Assembly: GCF_015732155.1 (NCBI RefSeq)
Contig: NZ_WIQK01000001.1
Coordinates: forward strand, 1,560,001 to 1,624,000
DNA from: Pectinatus sottacetonis
GTDB taxonomy: Bacteria > Bacillota > Negativicutes > Selenomonadales > Selenomonadaceae
Direction of reading: 5' to 3'
DNA: 64,000 bases
Below, piece by piece: positions 46,939 through 56,331 of the stretch. The notes under the pieces were generated by a model that did not search any database, was not told where the DNA came from, and saw only the letters and a program-made list of their open reading frames with translations. Each line of letters begins with the position of its first letter. The first letter of the stretch is position 1. The translations under genes were made by a program, and so were the position numbers.

Positions 46939-47753
46939 GCGAATTACCTATTATTTATATTGTATCTGAATCTCTGGGAGAAACAGCTGGAACTGTTGTG
47001 AGATCAGCTATCAGCCAATTTGATTCGGGAAATTTTGATATTGTGAGGGTACCATATATTGATTCTATTGAGCAGATAGAAAGTGTTCTGGAAGAAGTAA
47101 AAAAACGTCATGCTTTTGTATGTCATACACTTATATCACCGGATCTGCGCAAGGCTTTTAATAAAAGAGCTGAAGAATGCAATGTTATAGCTGTTGATAT
47201 TTTAGGTCCAGTATTGTCAGCAATAGAAAATCTTTCAGGACTTGCACCTAAAAACCAGCCTGGGCTGACACATATGCTGAACAGGGAATATTTTAAGAGA
47301 ATAGAAGCTATAGAATTTGCAGTGAAATATGATGATGGTAAAAATCCGCTGGGATTGTTGAAGGCTGATATAATACTTATCGGAGTATCACGAACATCAA
47401 AAACACCTTTAAGTATGTATCTGGCACATAAAGGACTTAAAGTTGCCAATATTCCTTTAATTCCGGGAATTACACCGCCGGAAGAGTTGTTTAATATTAA
47501 ACCGCAGAAAATTATTGGCTTGATTGTTGATCCGGCTAAACTCAACGAAATTCGTGCTGAGAGGTTGAAGGCAATCGGTCTTATGTCAGATGCCAGCTAT
47601 GCAAAAATATCATGTATTTCTGAAGAAATAGAATATTCAAAGGCTGTTATGCGTCAGCTTAACTGTCATGTTATTAATGTTTCTAACCGGGCGATAGAAG
47701 AAACGGCCCATATGGTGCTGGAACATTATTTCAAGGTTTTTGGCAGCAATTGA
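46932..47753 (+). CDS. ppsR: PEP synthase regulatory protein (kinase/pyrophosphorylase), apparent AUC/AUA start
   Basis: A ~273-residue DUF299 protein that inactivates and reactivates PEP synthase by ADP-dependent phosphorylation. The P-loop-like motif is GVSRTSKTPLSMYLA near residue 155. The family N-terminus PIIYIVSESLGETAGTVVRSA is encoded, but the only standard start in frame is GTG at 46998, inside it. In frame after GGGGGAGGAG lie ATC (46932) and ATA (46935), overlapping the stop of the upstream regulator; one of these is probably the start, coupled to ccpN translation. Confidence 0.87.
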   Translation: MIGELPIIYIVSESLGETAGTVVRSAISQFDSGNFDIVRVPYIDSIEQIESVLEEVKKRHAFVCHTLISPDLRKAFNKRAEECNVIAVDILGPVLSAIENLSGLAPKNQPGLTHMLNREYFKRIEAIEFAVKYDDGKNPLGLLKADIILIGVSRTSKTPLSMYLAHKGLKVANIPLIPGITPPEELFNIKPQKIIGLIVDPAKLNEIRAERLKAIGLMSDASYAKISCISEEIEYSKAVMRQLNCHVINVSNRAIEETAHMVLEHYFKVFGSN

Positions 47754-47767
47754 GAAATAGTTGATGG

Positions 47768-47835
47768 TTTACAAATCAGAATAATAAAAAGCTTCACGTG
47801 TTATCGTGAAGCTTTTTATTATTCTGATTTGTAAA
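47768..47835. terminator. 68-bp perfect inverted repeat after ppsR
   Basis: Arms of 31 bp (TTTACAAATCAGAATAATAA...GCTTCACG and exact complement) around a 6-nt loop TGTTAT. The inner GCTTCACG/CGTGAAGC plus TTTTTATT would terminate transcription; the full arm is far longer than needed. It ends 24 bp before rpiR. Confidence 0.8.
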
Positions 47836-47858
47836 ATGATGAACGAGGAGATAATCAT

Positions 47859-48629
47859 ATGAAACTGGACAATCTTGTAAGTAGTAATTTGAACAAATTA
47901 AATCCCACAGATTTGATTGTATGGCAGTATATTTGTAAAAACAAGAAAAAATGTTGTCATATTTCTATATATGATATTGCAAAAGAATGTAATGTATCAC
48001 GCACAACGGTGCTGCGTTTCGCCAAAAAAATCTCATTGGATGGTTTTTCTGATTTAAAAATGATGTTAAAAATGGAGTTAGGCAAAGAAGGCGAGGATTC
48101 CTCTGCTGATATAGCAAAGGCAGCAGTTAATTTATGTAAAAGAGTAGGGGAAGAAGTTGCCGGACAGGATTTTACCAGTGCTAATAAGCTTATGTATAAT
48201 GCTAAAAGAATATTTGTTTATTCATCAGGGTATGTGCAGGAAAATGTTGCAAACGAAATGAAACGGCTTTTTCTCAGCTGTAATTTACTAATTTATGAGA
48301 TAAAAGGTATTGACGAATTTGAGCGAATGTTAAAAAATATAGATAAAACAGATCTATTTATAATTATATCGTTAAGCGGGGAATCAGCACATGTTGTTGA
48401 ATTTGCGAGAAAGCTGCATATGTATGGAGTCCCGTTTATTTCAATGACGCGTTTAAAAAGTAATACACTGGCAAGTTTGAGTGCGGAACATTTATATATA
48501 ACACCAATAGCATTGCCAACAGCTGTGGATGATAATTATGAATCAATGCTGATGTTCTTTTTAGTTGTAGAAATATGGTATGTAACATACAGTCGCTATT
48601 TAATGGAGCAAGGCATAGATGACATGTAA
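47859..48629 (+). CDS. RpiR-family regulator with SIS domain
   Basis: A 256-residue regulator. The N-terminal helix-turn-helix (ISIYDIAKECNVSRTTVLRFAKKISLDGFSDLKMML) and a C-terminal sugar isomerase (SIS) domain (residues ~105-240, with LFIIISLSGESAHVVEFARKL) are typical. SIS domains sense phosphosugars. Immediately upstream of glvA and the PTS gene, it is the probable regulator of the alpha-glucoside operon, parallel to GlvR of Bacillus. RBS GAGGAG. Confidence 0.9.
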   Translation: MKLDNLVSSNLNKLNPTDLIVWQYICKNKKKCCHISIYDIAKECNVSRTTVLRFAKKISLDGFSDLKMMLKMELGKEGEDSSADIAKAAVNLCKRVGEEVAGQDFTSANKLMYNAKRIFVYSSGYVQENVANEMKRLFLSCNLLIYEIKGIDEFERMLKNIDKTDLFIIISLSGESAHVVEFARKLHMYGVPFISMTRLKSNTLASLSAEHLYITPIALPTAVDDNYESMLMFFLVVEIWYVTYSRYLMEQGIDDM

Positions 48630-48656
48630 TATATCACAAGAAAAGTGATATATTAC
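48626..48656. promoter_or_regulatory. 12-bp inverted repeat at the rpiR 3' end
   Basis: GTAATATATCAC-aagaaaa-GTGATATATTAC, a perfect palindrome without a T tract, overlapping the rpiR stop codon and ~100 bp before glvA. It is a candidate operator for the SIS-domain regulator. Confidence 0.45.
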
Positions 48657-48683
48657 TATATAGGGTGAAATAGTCCTTAAAGG

Positions 48684-50091
<1,408 letters not shown>

Positions 50092-50106
50092 TTCAAGGAT
50101 AAAAAT

Positions 50107-50181
50107 GGGGGCTGTAACATATAAATTTTTCTTTATAATGCTGTGGTACTATGAAGGTGATATTATTTATGTGGCAGCCTC
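50107..50181. repeat. Dispersed hairpin repeat, copy D
   Basis: GGGGGCTGTAACATATAAAT at the left and ATTTATGTGGCAGCCTC at the right are imperfect inverted repeats with the same plan as copies A and C. It lies between glvA and the PTS gene. Confidence 0.45.
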
Positions 50182-50292
50182 GATAAATATACAGCAATTA
50201 CAAATTATGGCGCAAAGTATATTTTTAGAAAAATTTGATAATAATATATAATAAGAAAATGTTGAAATAATTATGGAAAGGGGCAATGCAAT

Positions 50293-52347
50293 GTGATTAT
50301 TAGTAAGGATATAGTAATGCAGAAAGTGCAGCGTTTTGGCGGGGCTATGTTCACCCCGGTATTATTATTTACTTTTTTTGGGATAATGGCGGCTTTATCA
50401 ATATTATTTAAAAATACAGCAATTATGGGAAATATTGCTGATAAAGGGACTATTTGGTATGATATATGGTTTATAGTTGAAAAAGGGGCATGGACTGTTT
50501 TTGCTCAATTGCCATTGTTATTTGTGGTAGGGTTGCCGATAGGTTTGGCTAAAAAGGATTCTGGCCGGGCAGCTATGGAAACTTTAGTTATTTATCTAGC
50601 AGCTAATTATTTTATAGCAGGTTTTTTAGAGTTATGGGGACCATTTTTTGGCGTTGATTATAGTCAAAAAGCAGCTGCTGGCTCAGGGTTAGCCATGATA
50701 GCAAATATAAAAACGCTTGATATGGGAATGCTGGGAGCTATTTTTATAGCGGGGTTAAGTGTCTATCTGCATAATAAACTATCCGATGTAGATTTACCGG
50801 AAATAATAGGAATATTTCGCGGTTCAGTATTAGTAGTAGCAGCTGGTTTTTTTATCATGCTGCCAGTAGCACTGCTTTTGTGTTTCGTATGGCCTAAAGT
50901 ACAGCTGGCTATTTTATCATTGCAAGGGTTTATGAAAGCAAGTGGTCTGTTGGGCGTTTGGTTGTATACTTTTTTAGAACGTATATTAATTCCTACAGGA
51001 TTGCATCATTTTATTTATATGCCGTTTATTTATGGGCCGGCAGTTGTGGATGGAGGAACAAAACAATATTTTATTCAGCACATTCCAGAATTTTCCACAT
51101 CAGCACATACTTTAAAAGAAATGTTTCCCCAAGGGGGATTTGACCTTACATCTATGTCCAAAATGTTTGGCTGTCCTGGAATAGCATTGGCTATTTATGC
51201 GACAGCTAAAAAAAGCAAGAAAAAGATTATTGCAGGACTGTTAATTCCTGCTGTTTTAACGGCTATCTTATGTGGAGTTACAGAACCACTGGAATTTACA
51301 TTTTTATTTATTGCCCCGATGCTGTTTGCTGTTCATGCCGTATTAGCTGGATTAATGGCAATGACTGCTTATGCTTTTGGTGTTGTAGGTGCTTTTGATG
51401 GGGGCTTGATCGAATGTGCTGTAGAGAACTGGATACCATTGTTTAAATATCATTCGACTACGTATATAATACAATTTGCAGTAGGCTTTGTCTTTACAGC
51501 AATTTACTTTTTTGTTTTTCGCTGGCTGATAATTCATTTTGATTTCAAGACCCCGGGACGTGGCGATGATTCAGAAGACAAATTATATACAAAGGCTGAT
51601 TATAAAGCAAAGAAAAATGGTGATGAACGTGATAAAAAAGCTGCTGCATTTTTATCTGCATTAGGCGGAAAGGACAATATTGCCGATGTTACCAATTGTG
51701 CAACAAGATTACGTGTAAATGTCAAGGATGACAGCATGGTAAAAAATGCTAATGTTTTTATTGCTGCTGGGGCGCATGGACTTGTTCATAACAAAAATGC
51801 TATACAGGTTATTGTAGGACTTTCTGTACCACAGGTACGTGAAAGATTTGAAAATCTTTTGCAAAGTGGCAGTGATACGGAGCCTAAAATTACTGAGCCG
51901 GTGTTAAAAGCATTTGCCACTGGACAGGTTGTAAAGCTCGAAGATGTTCCTGATGCAGCTTTTTCAGAAAAAACAATGGGCGATGGACTGGCAATAATTC
52001 CTCAATATGGAATTATTACGGCACCTGCAGATGGCACTGTAATGATGATAATGGATAAAACAGGACATGCTGTCGGTTTACGGCTTAATACAGGAATGGA
52101 GATACTTATTCATATAGGAATAGATACCATAAATCTGAATGGAAGTGGTTTTGAAATACTTATAGAAGCAGAACAGGCAGTAAAAACAGGAGATAAGCTG
52201 ATCAAATTTGATATTGAAAAAATAAAGCAGTCAGGATTGAATCCTATTACGATGATGGTTATAACAAATTTTGATCAATATACAGCACTGAAATTTAAAC
52301 AAGTAAATATGGTGGAAGCGGGCAAAACAACAATTGCTATATATTGA
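50293..52347 (+). CDS. glvC: Alpha-glucoside PTS transporter, fused EIICBA
   Basis: A 684-residue PTS permease. The membrane EIIC (residues ~1-430, FGGAMFTPVLLFTFFGIMAAL... TGLHHFIYMPFIYGP... EFTFLFIAPMLFAVHAVL) is followed by EIIB (~455-540, phosphocysteine in VTNCATRLRVN) and a C-terminal EIIA-Glc domain (~560-684, His in EILIHIGIDTINLNG). It imports and phosphorylates maltose-like alpha-glucosides. Bacillus GlvC lacks the EIIA domain. GTG start at 50293 with AAAGGGG; an ATG at 50317 is an alternative. Confidence 0.92.
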   Translation: MIISKDIVMQKVQRFGGAMFTPVLLFTFFGIMAALSILFKNTAIMGNIADKGTIWYDIWFIVEKGAWTVFAQLPLLFVVGLPIGLAKKDSGRAAMETLVIYLAANYFIAGFLELWGPFFGVDYSQKAAAGSGLAMIANIKTLDMGMLGAIFIAGLSVYLHNKLSDVDLPEIIGIFRGSVLVVAAGFFIMLPVALLLCFVWPKVQLAILSLQGFMKASGLLGVWLYTFLERILIPTGLHHFIYMPFIYGPAVVDGGTKQYFIQHIPEFSTSAHTLKEMFPQGGFDLTSMSKMFGCPGIALAIYATAKKSKKKIIAGLLIPAVLTAILCGVTEPLEFTFLFIAPMLFAVHAVLAGLMAMTAYAFGVVGAFDGGLIECAVENWIPLFKYHSTTYIIQFAVGFVFTAIYFFVFRWLIIHFDFKTPGRGDDSEDKLYTKADYKAKKNGDERDKKAAAFLSALGGKDNIADVTNCATRLRVNVKDDSMVKNANVFIAAGAHGLVHNKNAIQVIVGLSVPQVRERFENLLQSGSDTEPKITEPVLKAFATGQVVKLEDVPDAAFSEKTMGDGLAIIPQYGIITAPADGTVMMIMDKTGHAVGLRLNTGMEILIHIGIDTINLNGSGFEILIEAEQAVKTGDKLIKFDIEKIKQSGLNPITMMVITNFDQYTALKFKQVNMVEAGKTTIAIY

Positions 52348-52360
52348 CGATTGTATAAAA

Positions 52361-52404
52361 AACAGGGAAGGCACATTTTAAATGATGCCTTCCCTGTCTT
52401 TTAT
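52361..52404. terminator. Bidirectional terminator after the PTS gene
   Basis: AACAGGGAAGGCA...TGCCTTCCCTGT with a T-rich tail, between convergent genes. Confidence 0.8.
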
Positions 52405-52409
52405 ACGGA

Positions 52410-53552
52410 TTATGCTTCTTTTTTTTCAAAGACAGCAGTAACTTTTTTTAGCCAGCTGGTGATGTCTATATGCTGAGGACACATTTTTTCACATTGTTTA
52501 CAGTTTATGCAGTCAGAAGCCTTGCCAAATGTTTTAGTATAATTGTTATAGTATACATTTTCAATACGAAATCCGGGTTTATTACCCATGAGAGTATGCT
52601 GATGCATTGTGTTGTAAAGGGCAAAATAATTGGGAATAGCAATATTTTTTGGACAGCCTTTTACACAGTATTGGCAAGCTGTGCATGGAATAGCAATCGA
52701 TTCATTGATGATAGTAACAATTTTGTTGATTATTGCATATTCATCCTGATTTAACGGAACAAAATGTTCCATGTAACTGGTATTGTCTTCTAGTTGTTCT
52801 AAAGCAGACATACCGGAAAGAACCATCATAACATTTTCCTGGCTGGCAGCAAAACGGATGGCCCATGAGGGAATCGATAAATCCGAATGATAATCAAGGA
52901 GAGCTTTTGCGGCCTTATCAGGAATATTTGCCAGCATCCCGCCTTTTATCGGCTCCATTACAATGACAGGTTTGTTATGTTTTTGGGCAACTTTATAACA
53001 TTTACCTGATTGAATACTTTCGCTGTTCCAGTCAAGATAGTTGATTTGCAGCTGTACAAAATCAACTTCGGGATGGGCCGTCAAAATTTCATCCAGTAAG
53101 TCAGCCCGGTCATGGAAAGAGAAGCCTATTTTTTTTACTTTTCCCATTTTTTTCTTTTCAGAAATAAAGGCAAAACTATTATATTTTTGCGCAGTTTTAT
53201 AGTTTTCGGAGCCAAGATTATGCAATAAGTAATAGTCGAAGTACTGAACACCGCACTTTGTTAGTTGTTCATTGAAAATAATTTCCTGTTCTTCAGCTGA
53301 TTTGAGCATCATTGTAGGCAGTTTATCTGCTAAGGTGAACTGATTACGGGGGTATCGTTTTACCAAGGCTTCACGCAGGACCATTTCACTTTTAAAAGCA
53401 TGATACATCCATGCTGTATCAAAATAGGTGAAACCTCTTTGTAAAAATAGATCGACCATATGGTTGATTTGAGGTATGTCAAAACTTGTTGGTTCATCGG
53501 AATTAGTTAAGGGCAGGCGCATAAAACCAAAACCTAATTTTTTTGCTGTCAT
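52410..53552 (-). CDS. Aldo/keto reductase with C-terminal 4Fe-4S domain
   Basis: A 380-residue protein. The AKR barrel starts [12 protein letters not shown] and contains [37 protein letters not shown] and [11 protein letters not shown]. Its C-terminus (~290-380) carries two ferredoxin-like clusters, [12 protein letters not shown] and [12 protein letters not shown]. These clostridial-type oxidoreductases are annotated by family only; substrate unknown. ATG at 53552 with AAGGAG; upstream in-frame residues are poor. Confidence 0.88.
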   Translation of the reverse strand: MTAKKLGFGFMRLPLTNSDEPTSFDIPQINHMVDLFLQRGFTYFDTAWMYHAFKSEMVLREALVKRYPRNQFTLADKLPTMMLKSAEEQEIIFNEQLTKCGVQYFDYYLLHNLGSENYKTAQKYNSFAFISEKKKMGKVKKIGFSFHDRADLLDEILTAHPEVDFVQLQINYLDWNSESIQSGKCYKVAQKHNKPVIVMEPIKGGMLANIPDKAAKALLDYHSDLSIPSWAIRFAASQENVMMVLSGMSALEQLEDNTSYMEHFVPLNQDEYAIINKIVTIINESIAIPCTACQYCVKGCPKNIAIPNYFALYNTMHQHTLMGNKPGFRIENVYYNNYTKTFGKASDCINCKQCEKMCPQHIDITSWLKKVTAVFEKKEA

Positions 53553-53706
53553 AATATTCTCCTTGTGTGTATCATATAAAATCGACTGATCAGTAACAGG
53601 CAAAATGATCGTAATATATTATATAAATAATTCTATCACATAAAGTTGACTTTATGCCAATACGTATAAGGGGGAAATGAAATTAATATTTTAGTTTGGC
53701 ATGCAG

Positions 53707-53865
53707 TTATATAATCCAATAATTATCATTGAATATTATATAACGCCATTTAGTGCAGTCCAGCCATTTATTCCAAAAAGAAGCCTGTAATTTATCAGTT
53801 AAAAATTCCTGATAAAATTTATTGTAGTCAGCTTGGTTTTGGATATTTATAGCAAAACCGCGGCT
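53707..53865 (-). pseudogene. C-terminal fragment of an interrupted gene beyond the TnpB element
   Basis: Read on the minus strand, the ~52 codons past the element's right end are open (SRGFAINIQNQADY..., ending FNDNYWII and stop) with coding-like composition but no start. It appears to be the tail of a gene split when the element inserted. It does not look like the lost end of cysA, and I do not recognise the family. Confidence 0.55.
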
Positions 53866-53990
53866 CTGAACCTCCCACGACTAAAGTCGCGGGGTTCCTG
53901 CTTCATAGATAGTTGCGCCAAAAGCACGTCTTACATTATCTCCACAGGCTATCCCCGTAGTTCCTACGGTTCTTATATATGTTATTACGC
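53866..53990 (-). ncRNA. Probable TnpB omega-RNA (reRNA) scaffold
   Basis: Overlaps the 3' end of tnpB on the same strand. Contains hairpin CCGTAG-GAA-CTACGG (53955-53969) followed by GGATAGCC, then the terminal stem CCGCGAC/GTCGTGG (53875-53892), as in IS200/IS605 omega-RNAs. The guide would be the ~16-20 nt past the right end, beginning GAGCCGCGGTTTTGC (complement of ~53866 downward). Confidence 0.7.
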
Positions 53991-55094
53991 TGTTATGTTT
54001 AATATTCTTAGTCCTTCATTGCGAATGTTTATGGCGGCATTTATATCTCTGTCATGCTGGGCTTTACAGTTAGGACATTCCCATTTCCTTATAGTAAGGT
54101 CTTTTATTTCTTTGTTCTGGTAACCACAATTATGGCACAGCTGGCTTGATGGATAGAATTTGTCTATTTGTACTATTCCTTTGCTATACCACTGGGCTTT
54201 ATATTTTAGCTGGCGGGTAAATTCTGACCAGCTGGCATCTATAATACTTCGGGCAAGTTTGTGGTTTTTCAGCATGTTATTTATTTGTAAGTCTTCTAAG
54301 CAGATAACATCGTAGTTTTCTATAAGTTTATGAGATAGTTTATGCAGCATATCTTTTCGCTGATTTGCAATACGTGCCTGCAGCCTTGCTACTTTGATTC
54401 TTGCTTTGTTCCTGTTTGAGCTGTCCTTTGTTTTTCGGGACAAGCTTTTTTGCAGTTTGGCAAGTTTTCGTAGTGACTGTTTCAGGTATTTGTGATGGGG
54501 ATGTTTATCGCCATCGGAGGTGATTGCAAATTCTTTTAGGCCAAGGTCGATACCGACATAGTTGTCAGTACGATTAAAAACAGGTTTTTCTATTTCTGTA
54601 CAGCATAGGGATACAAAGTATTTACCATCAGGGGTTTGTGATATTACTGCGTTTAAGATTCTGCCCTGCGGTACTTGTTTATCTCTTATTTTTACTTTAC
54701 CTAGTTTGGGAAGTTTTATTTTTGTTCCCAGAAATTCAATGTTGCTATTGGTAAAGTTTGTTTTGTAGGATTTATGCCTGTTTTTTTTGGTCTTGAATTT
54801 AGGAAAGCCAACTTTTTTATGTTTAAAGAAGTTCTGGTAAGCTGTATCGAGGTCTTTTAACGCGTTTTGTAAGGAACATTTATCTGGTTCTTTTAACCAG
54901 GTGTTTTCTTTTTTCAACTGCGTTAAATTACTGGAACATTTGGTATAGGTAAGTGTGGTTTTATCATTATTGTATGCTTTGATTCGCATGTCGAGATAGT
55001 GATTAAAAACATATCTTACGCAGCCAAATGTTTTTTGCAGCAGTAGTTCTTGTGTTTTGTTGGGGTATATCCTAAATTTGAAGGCTTTTTCCAT
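53985..55094 (-). CDS. tnpB: TnpB RNA-guided endonuclease (IS200/IS605 OrfB)
   Basis: A 369-residue TnpB with every expected part: N-terminal helix-turn-helix/wedge (FKFRIYPNKTQELLLQKTFG), RuvC residues Asp183 (VGIDLG), Glu267 (CLEDLQ) and Asp350 (HDRDINAA), and a zinc finger Cys320/Cys323/Cys340/Cys343. It should be an active, omega-RNA-guided nuclease that cuts the empty donor site and helps retain the element. No Y1 transposase accompanies it. The spacer upstream and the group I intron fragment make it IStron-type rather than a simple IS605 relative. Confidence 0.93.
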   Translation of the reverse strand: MEKAFKFRIYPNKTQELLLQKTFGCVRYVFNHYLDMRIKAYNNDKTTLTYTKCSSNLTQLKKENTWLKEPDKCSLQNALKDLDTAYQNFFKHKKVGFPKFKTKKNRHKSYKTNFTNSNIEFLGTKIKLPKLGKVKIRDKQVPQGRILNAVISQTPDGKYFVSLCCTEIEKPVFNRTDNYVGIDLGLKEFAITSDGDKHPHHKYLKQSLRKLAKLQKSLSRKTKDSSNRNKARIKVARLQARIANQRKDMLHKLSHKLIENYDVICLEDLQINNMLKNHKLARSIIDASWSEFTRQLKYKAQWYSKGIVQIDKFYPSSQLCHNCGYQNKEIKDLTIRKWECPNCKAQHDRDINAAINIRNEGLRILNITA

Positions 55095-55258
55095 GATTGC
55101 TCACTTTTCTTTTTATCTTTACAAGATTATTGCCTGATTATTTTAAAATTAACATGCAGGCTTTAGAAAAGCAAGTTCTTTGCAGTAACATATATAAGAA
55201 TCGTAAGTTCTTTTTTAGTCGTATGGGGGAGGTGTCGTTCACACGGGCTCGCTGCTTC

Positions 55259-56308
55259 CTATGCGGTTCTCTTATGAACTCCTTTATGTTTCCATAAAGC
55301 ACAGACTATATCTTGTCCTTCGGCATTATCCGTTAAGGTCTGCCCACTTCCAGCCGCTTCTAGAAGACCATTTTCTATGGGCCAGGTCGTTTTCAATATA
55401 GTGTTTTTTACTTTTAGGGTTACATCCAGATAAGAACCGCGAAAAATAATATTTTTTATGACAGCTGGTTCAATAGAATAAGGAGGTTGGCAATGGTTAT
55501 ATCTTTTTAGTATGGAAATAAATTCAGGACGGATGATAGCAGCTGTAAAATTCGGCTGATAATAAAAACCTTTAAATTGTCCATAATTTTTTACTAAGGA
55601 ATTGTTACCGATGAACTGAGCAACAAAGGGAGTTTGTGGATTTTTATAGATACTTATGGGAGGACCACTTTGTTCGATATGGCCTTTATTGACAATAAGT
55701 ATTTCGTCAGCAATTTCATTGGCTTCATCTTGATCATGTGTGATAAAGATGCTGGTAATATGTAGTTCTTTTATAGTTCTTTTTAGCCATTGGCGTAATT
55801 CCTGGCGGATTTTTATATCTATGGCGGCGAATGGCTCATCGAGCAAAAGTACTTTAGGCTCAGGGGCAATGGCACGGGCGAAAGCGACTCGCTGGCATTG
55901 TCCTCCTGATAACTGAGCCGGATAGTGGCTGGCAAAACTTTCCAAACCAATAAGTTCTAAAAGTTCTTTAACACGTGCGATTTTTTTTACGGAAGGAACA
56001 TTTTTTATTTCCATGCCGAAAGCTATATTTTCAGAAATTGTCATATAGCGGAATAAAGCATAATTTTGGAAAACAAAACCTATTTCTCTTTGGGATGGCG
56101 GAATGTCGTTGACGCACCGGCCGTCAATAAAAACACGGCCAGTGTCAGGAGTTTCAAGGCCGGCCAAAATGCGCAGTATGGTTGTTTTTCCGCTGCCGGA
56201 AGGTCCTAAGAGTGCTGATAGTGAGCCTGCGGGTAAAGAAAAATTCACATTATCGGAGATTTTACAGTTATTATATGATTTATTTATGTTGCTGAAAGTA
56301 ATATACAT
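55259..56308 (-). CDS. cysA: Sulfate/thiosulfate ABC transporter ATP-binding protein CysA, C-terminus derived from a mobile element
   Basis: A 349-residue ATPase energising sulfate import through CysT/CysW. Walker A GPSGSGKTT, signature LSGGQCQRVAFARA, Walker B VLLLDEPFAAID, H-loop ITHDQDEANEIAD, and a C-terminal TOBE-like region (IIRPEFISIL... IIFRGSYLDVTLKV). The last ~30 residues (about GSGQTLTDNAEGQDIV... to RTA) are encoded by the group I intron fragment and replace the normal end of the TOBE domain. The ATPase core is intact, so activity is plausible. Confidence 0.9.
   Translation of the reverse strand: MYITFSNINKSYNNCKISDNVNFSLPAGSLSALLGPSGSGKTTILRILAGLETPDTGRVFIDGRCVNDIPPSQREIGFVFQNYALFRYMTISENIAFGMEIKNVPSVKKIARVKELLELIGLESFASHYPAQLSGGQCQRVAFARAIAPEPKVLLLDEPFAAIDIKIRQELRQWLKRTIKELHITSIFITHDQDEANEIADEILIVNKGHIEQSGPPISIYKNPQTPFVAQFIGNNSLVKNYGQFKGFYYQPNFTAAIIRPEFISILKRYNHCQPPYSIEPAVIKNIIFRGSYLDVTLKVKNTILKTTWPIENGLLEAAGSGQTLTDNAEGQDIVCALWKHKGVHKRTA
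55272..55358 (-). repeat. Group I intron 3' core fragment (copy 2)
   Basis: Identical to 2864-2950 except one base (A at ~2901 in the first copy is G here on the sense strand). Includes the S block AAGATATAGTC and P9 hairpin CTTTATG-GAAA-CATAAAG. Its partner R strand and all upstream intron parts are absent. It is translated as the end of cysA. Confidence 0.92.
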
Positions 56309-56331
56309 TGTCAGTACTTCCTTTAATGAAG

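Larger units (their letters stand above)
53866..55358 (-). mobile_element. IStron-like element: group I intron 3' fragment, tnpB and IS200/IS605-type right end
   Basis: Reading the minus strand: an 87-bp group I intron 3' core (55272-55358, 86/87 identical to 2864-2950), ~180 bp of spacer, an intact tnpB (53985-55094), and an IS605-type right end with hairpin CCGCGAC-TTTA-GTCGTGG followed by GAGGTTCA near 53866. No tnpA Y1 transposase is present and the 5' half of the intron is missing, so it should be immobile in cis. Known IStrons (C. difficile, C. botulinum) combine exactly these parts. Confidence 0.78.

Noticed and set aside
53833-54123. Plus-strand open frame over the tnpB 3' end and right end
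   Set aside because: Antisense to tnpB and omega-RNA; composition reflects the complementary strand.
55095-55258. Search for a group II intron domain V in the spacer between cysA and tnpB
   Set aside because: GAACCGCATAG...GAGCCCGTGTGAACGACACC superficially resembles group II ends, but no 34-nt domain V hairpin forms; the group I signals fit better.
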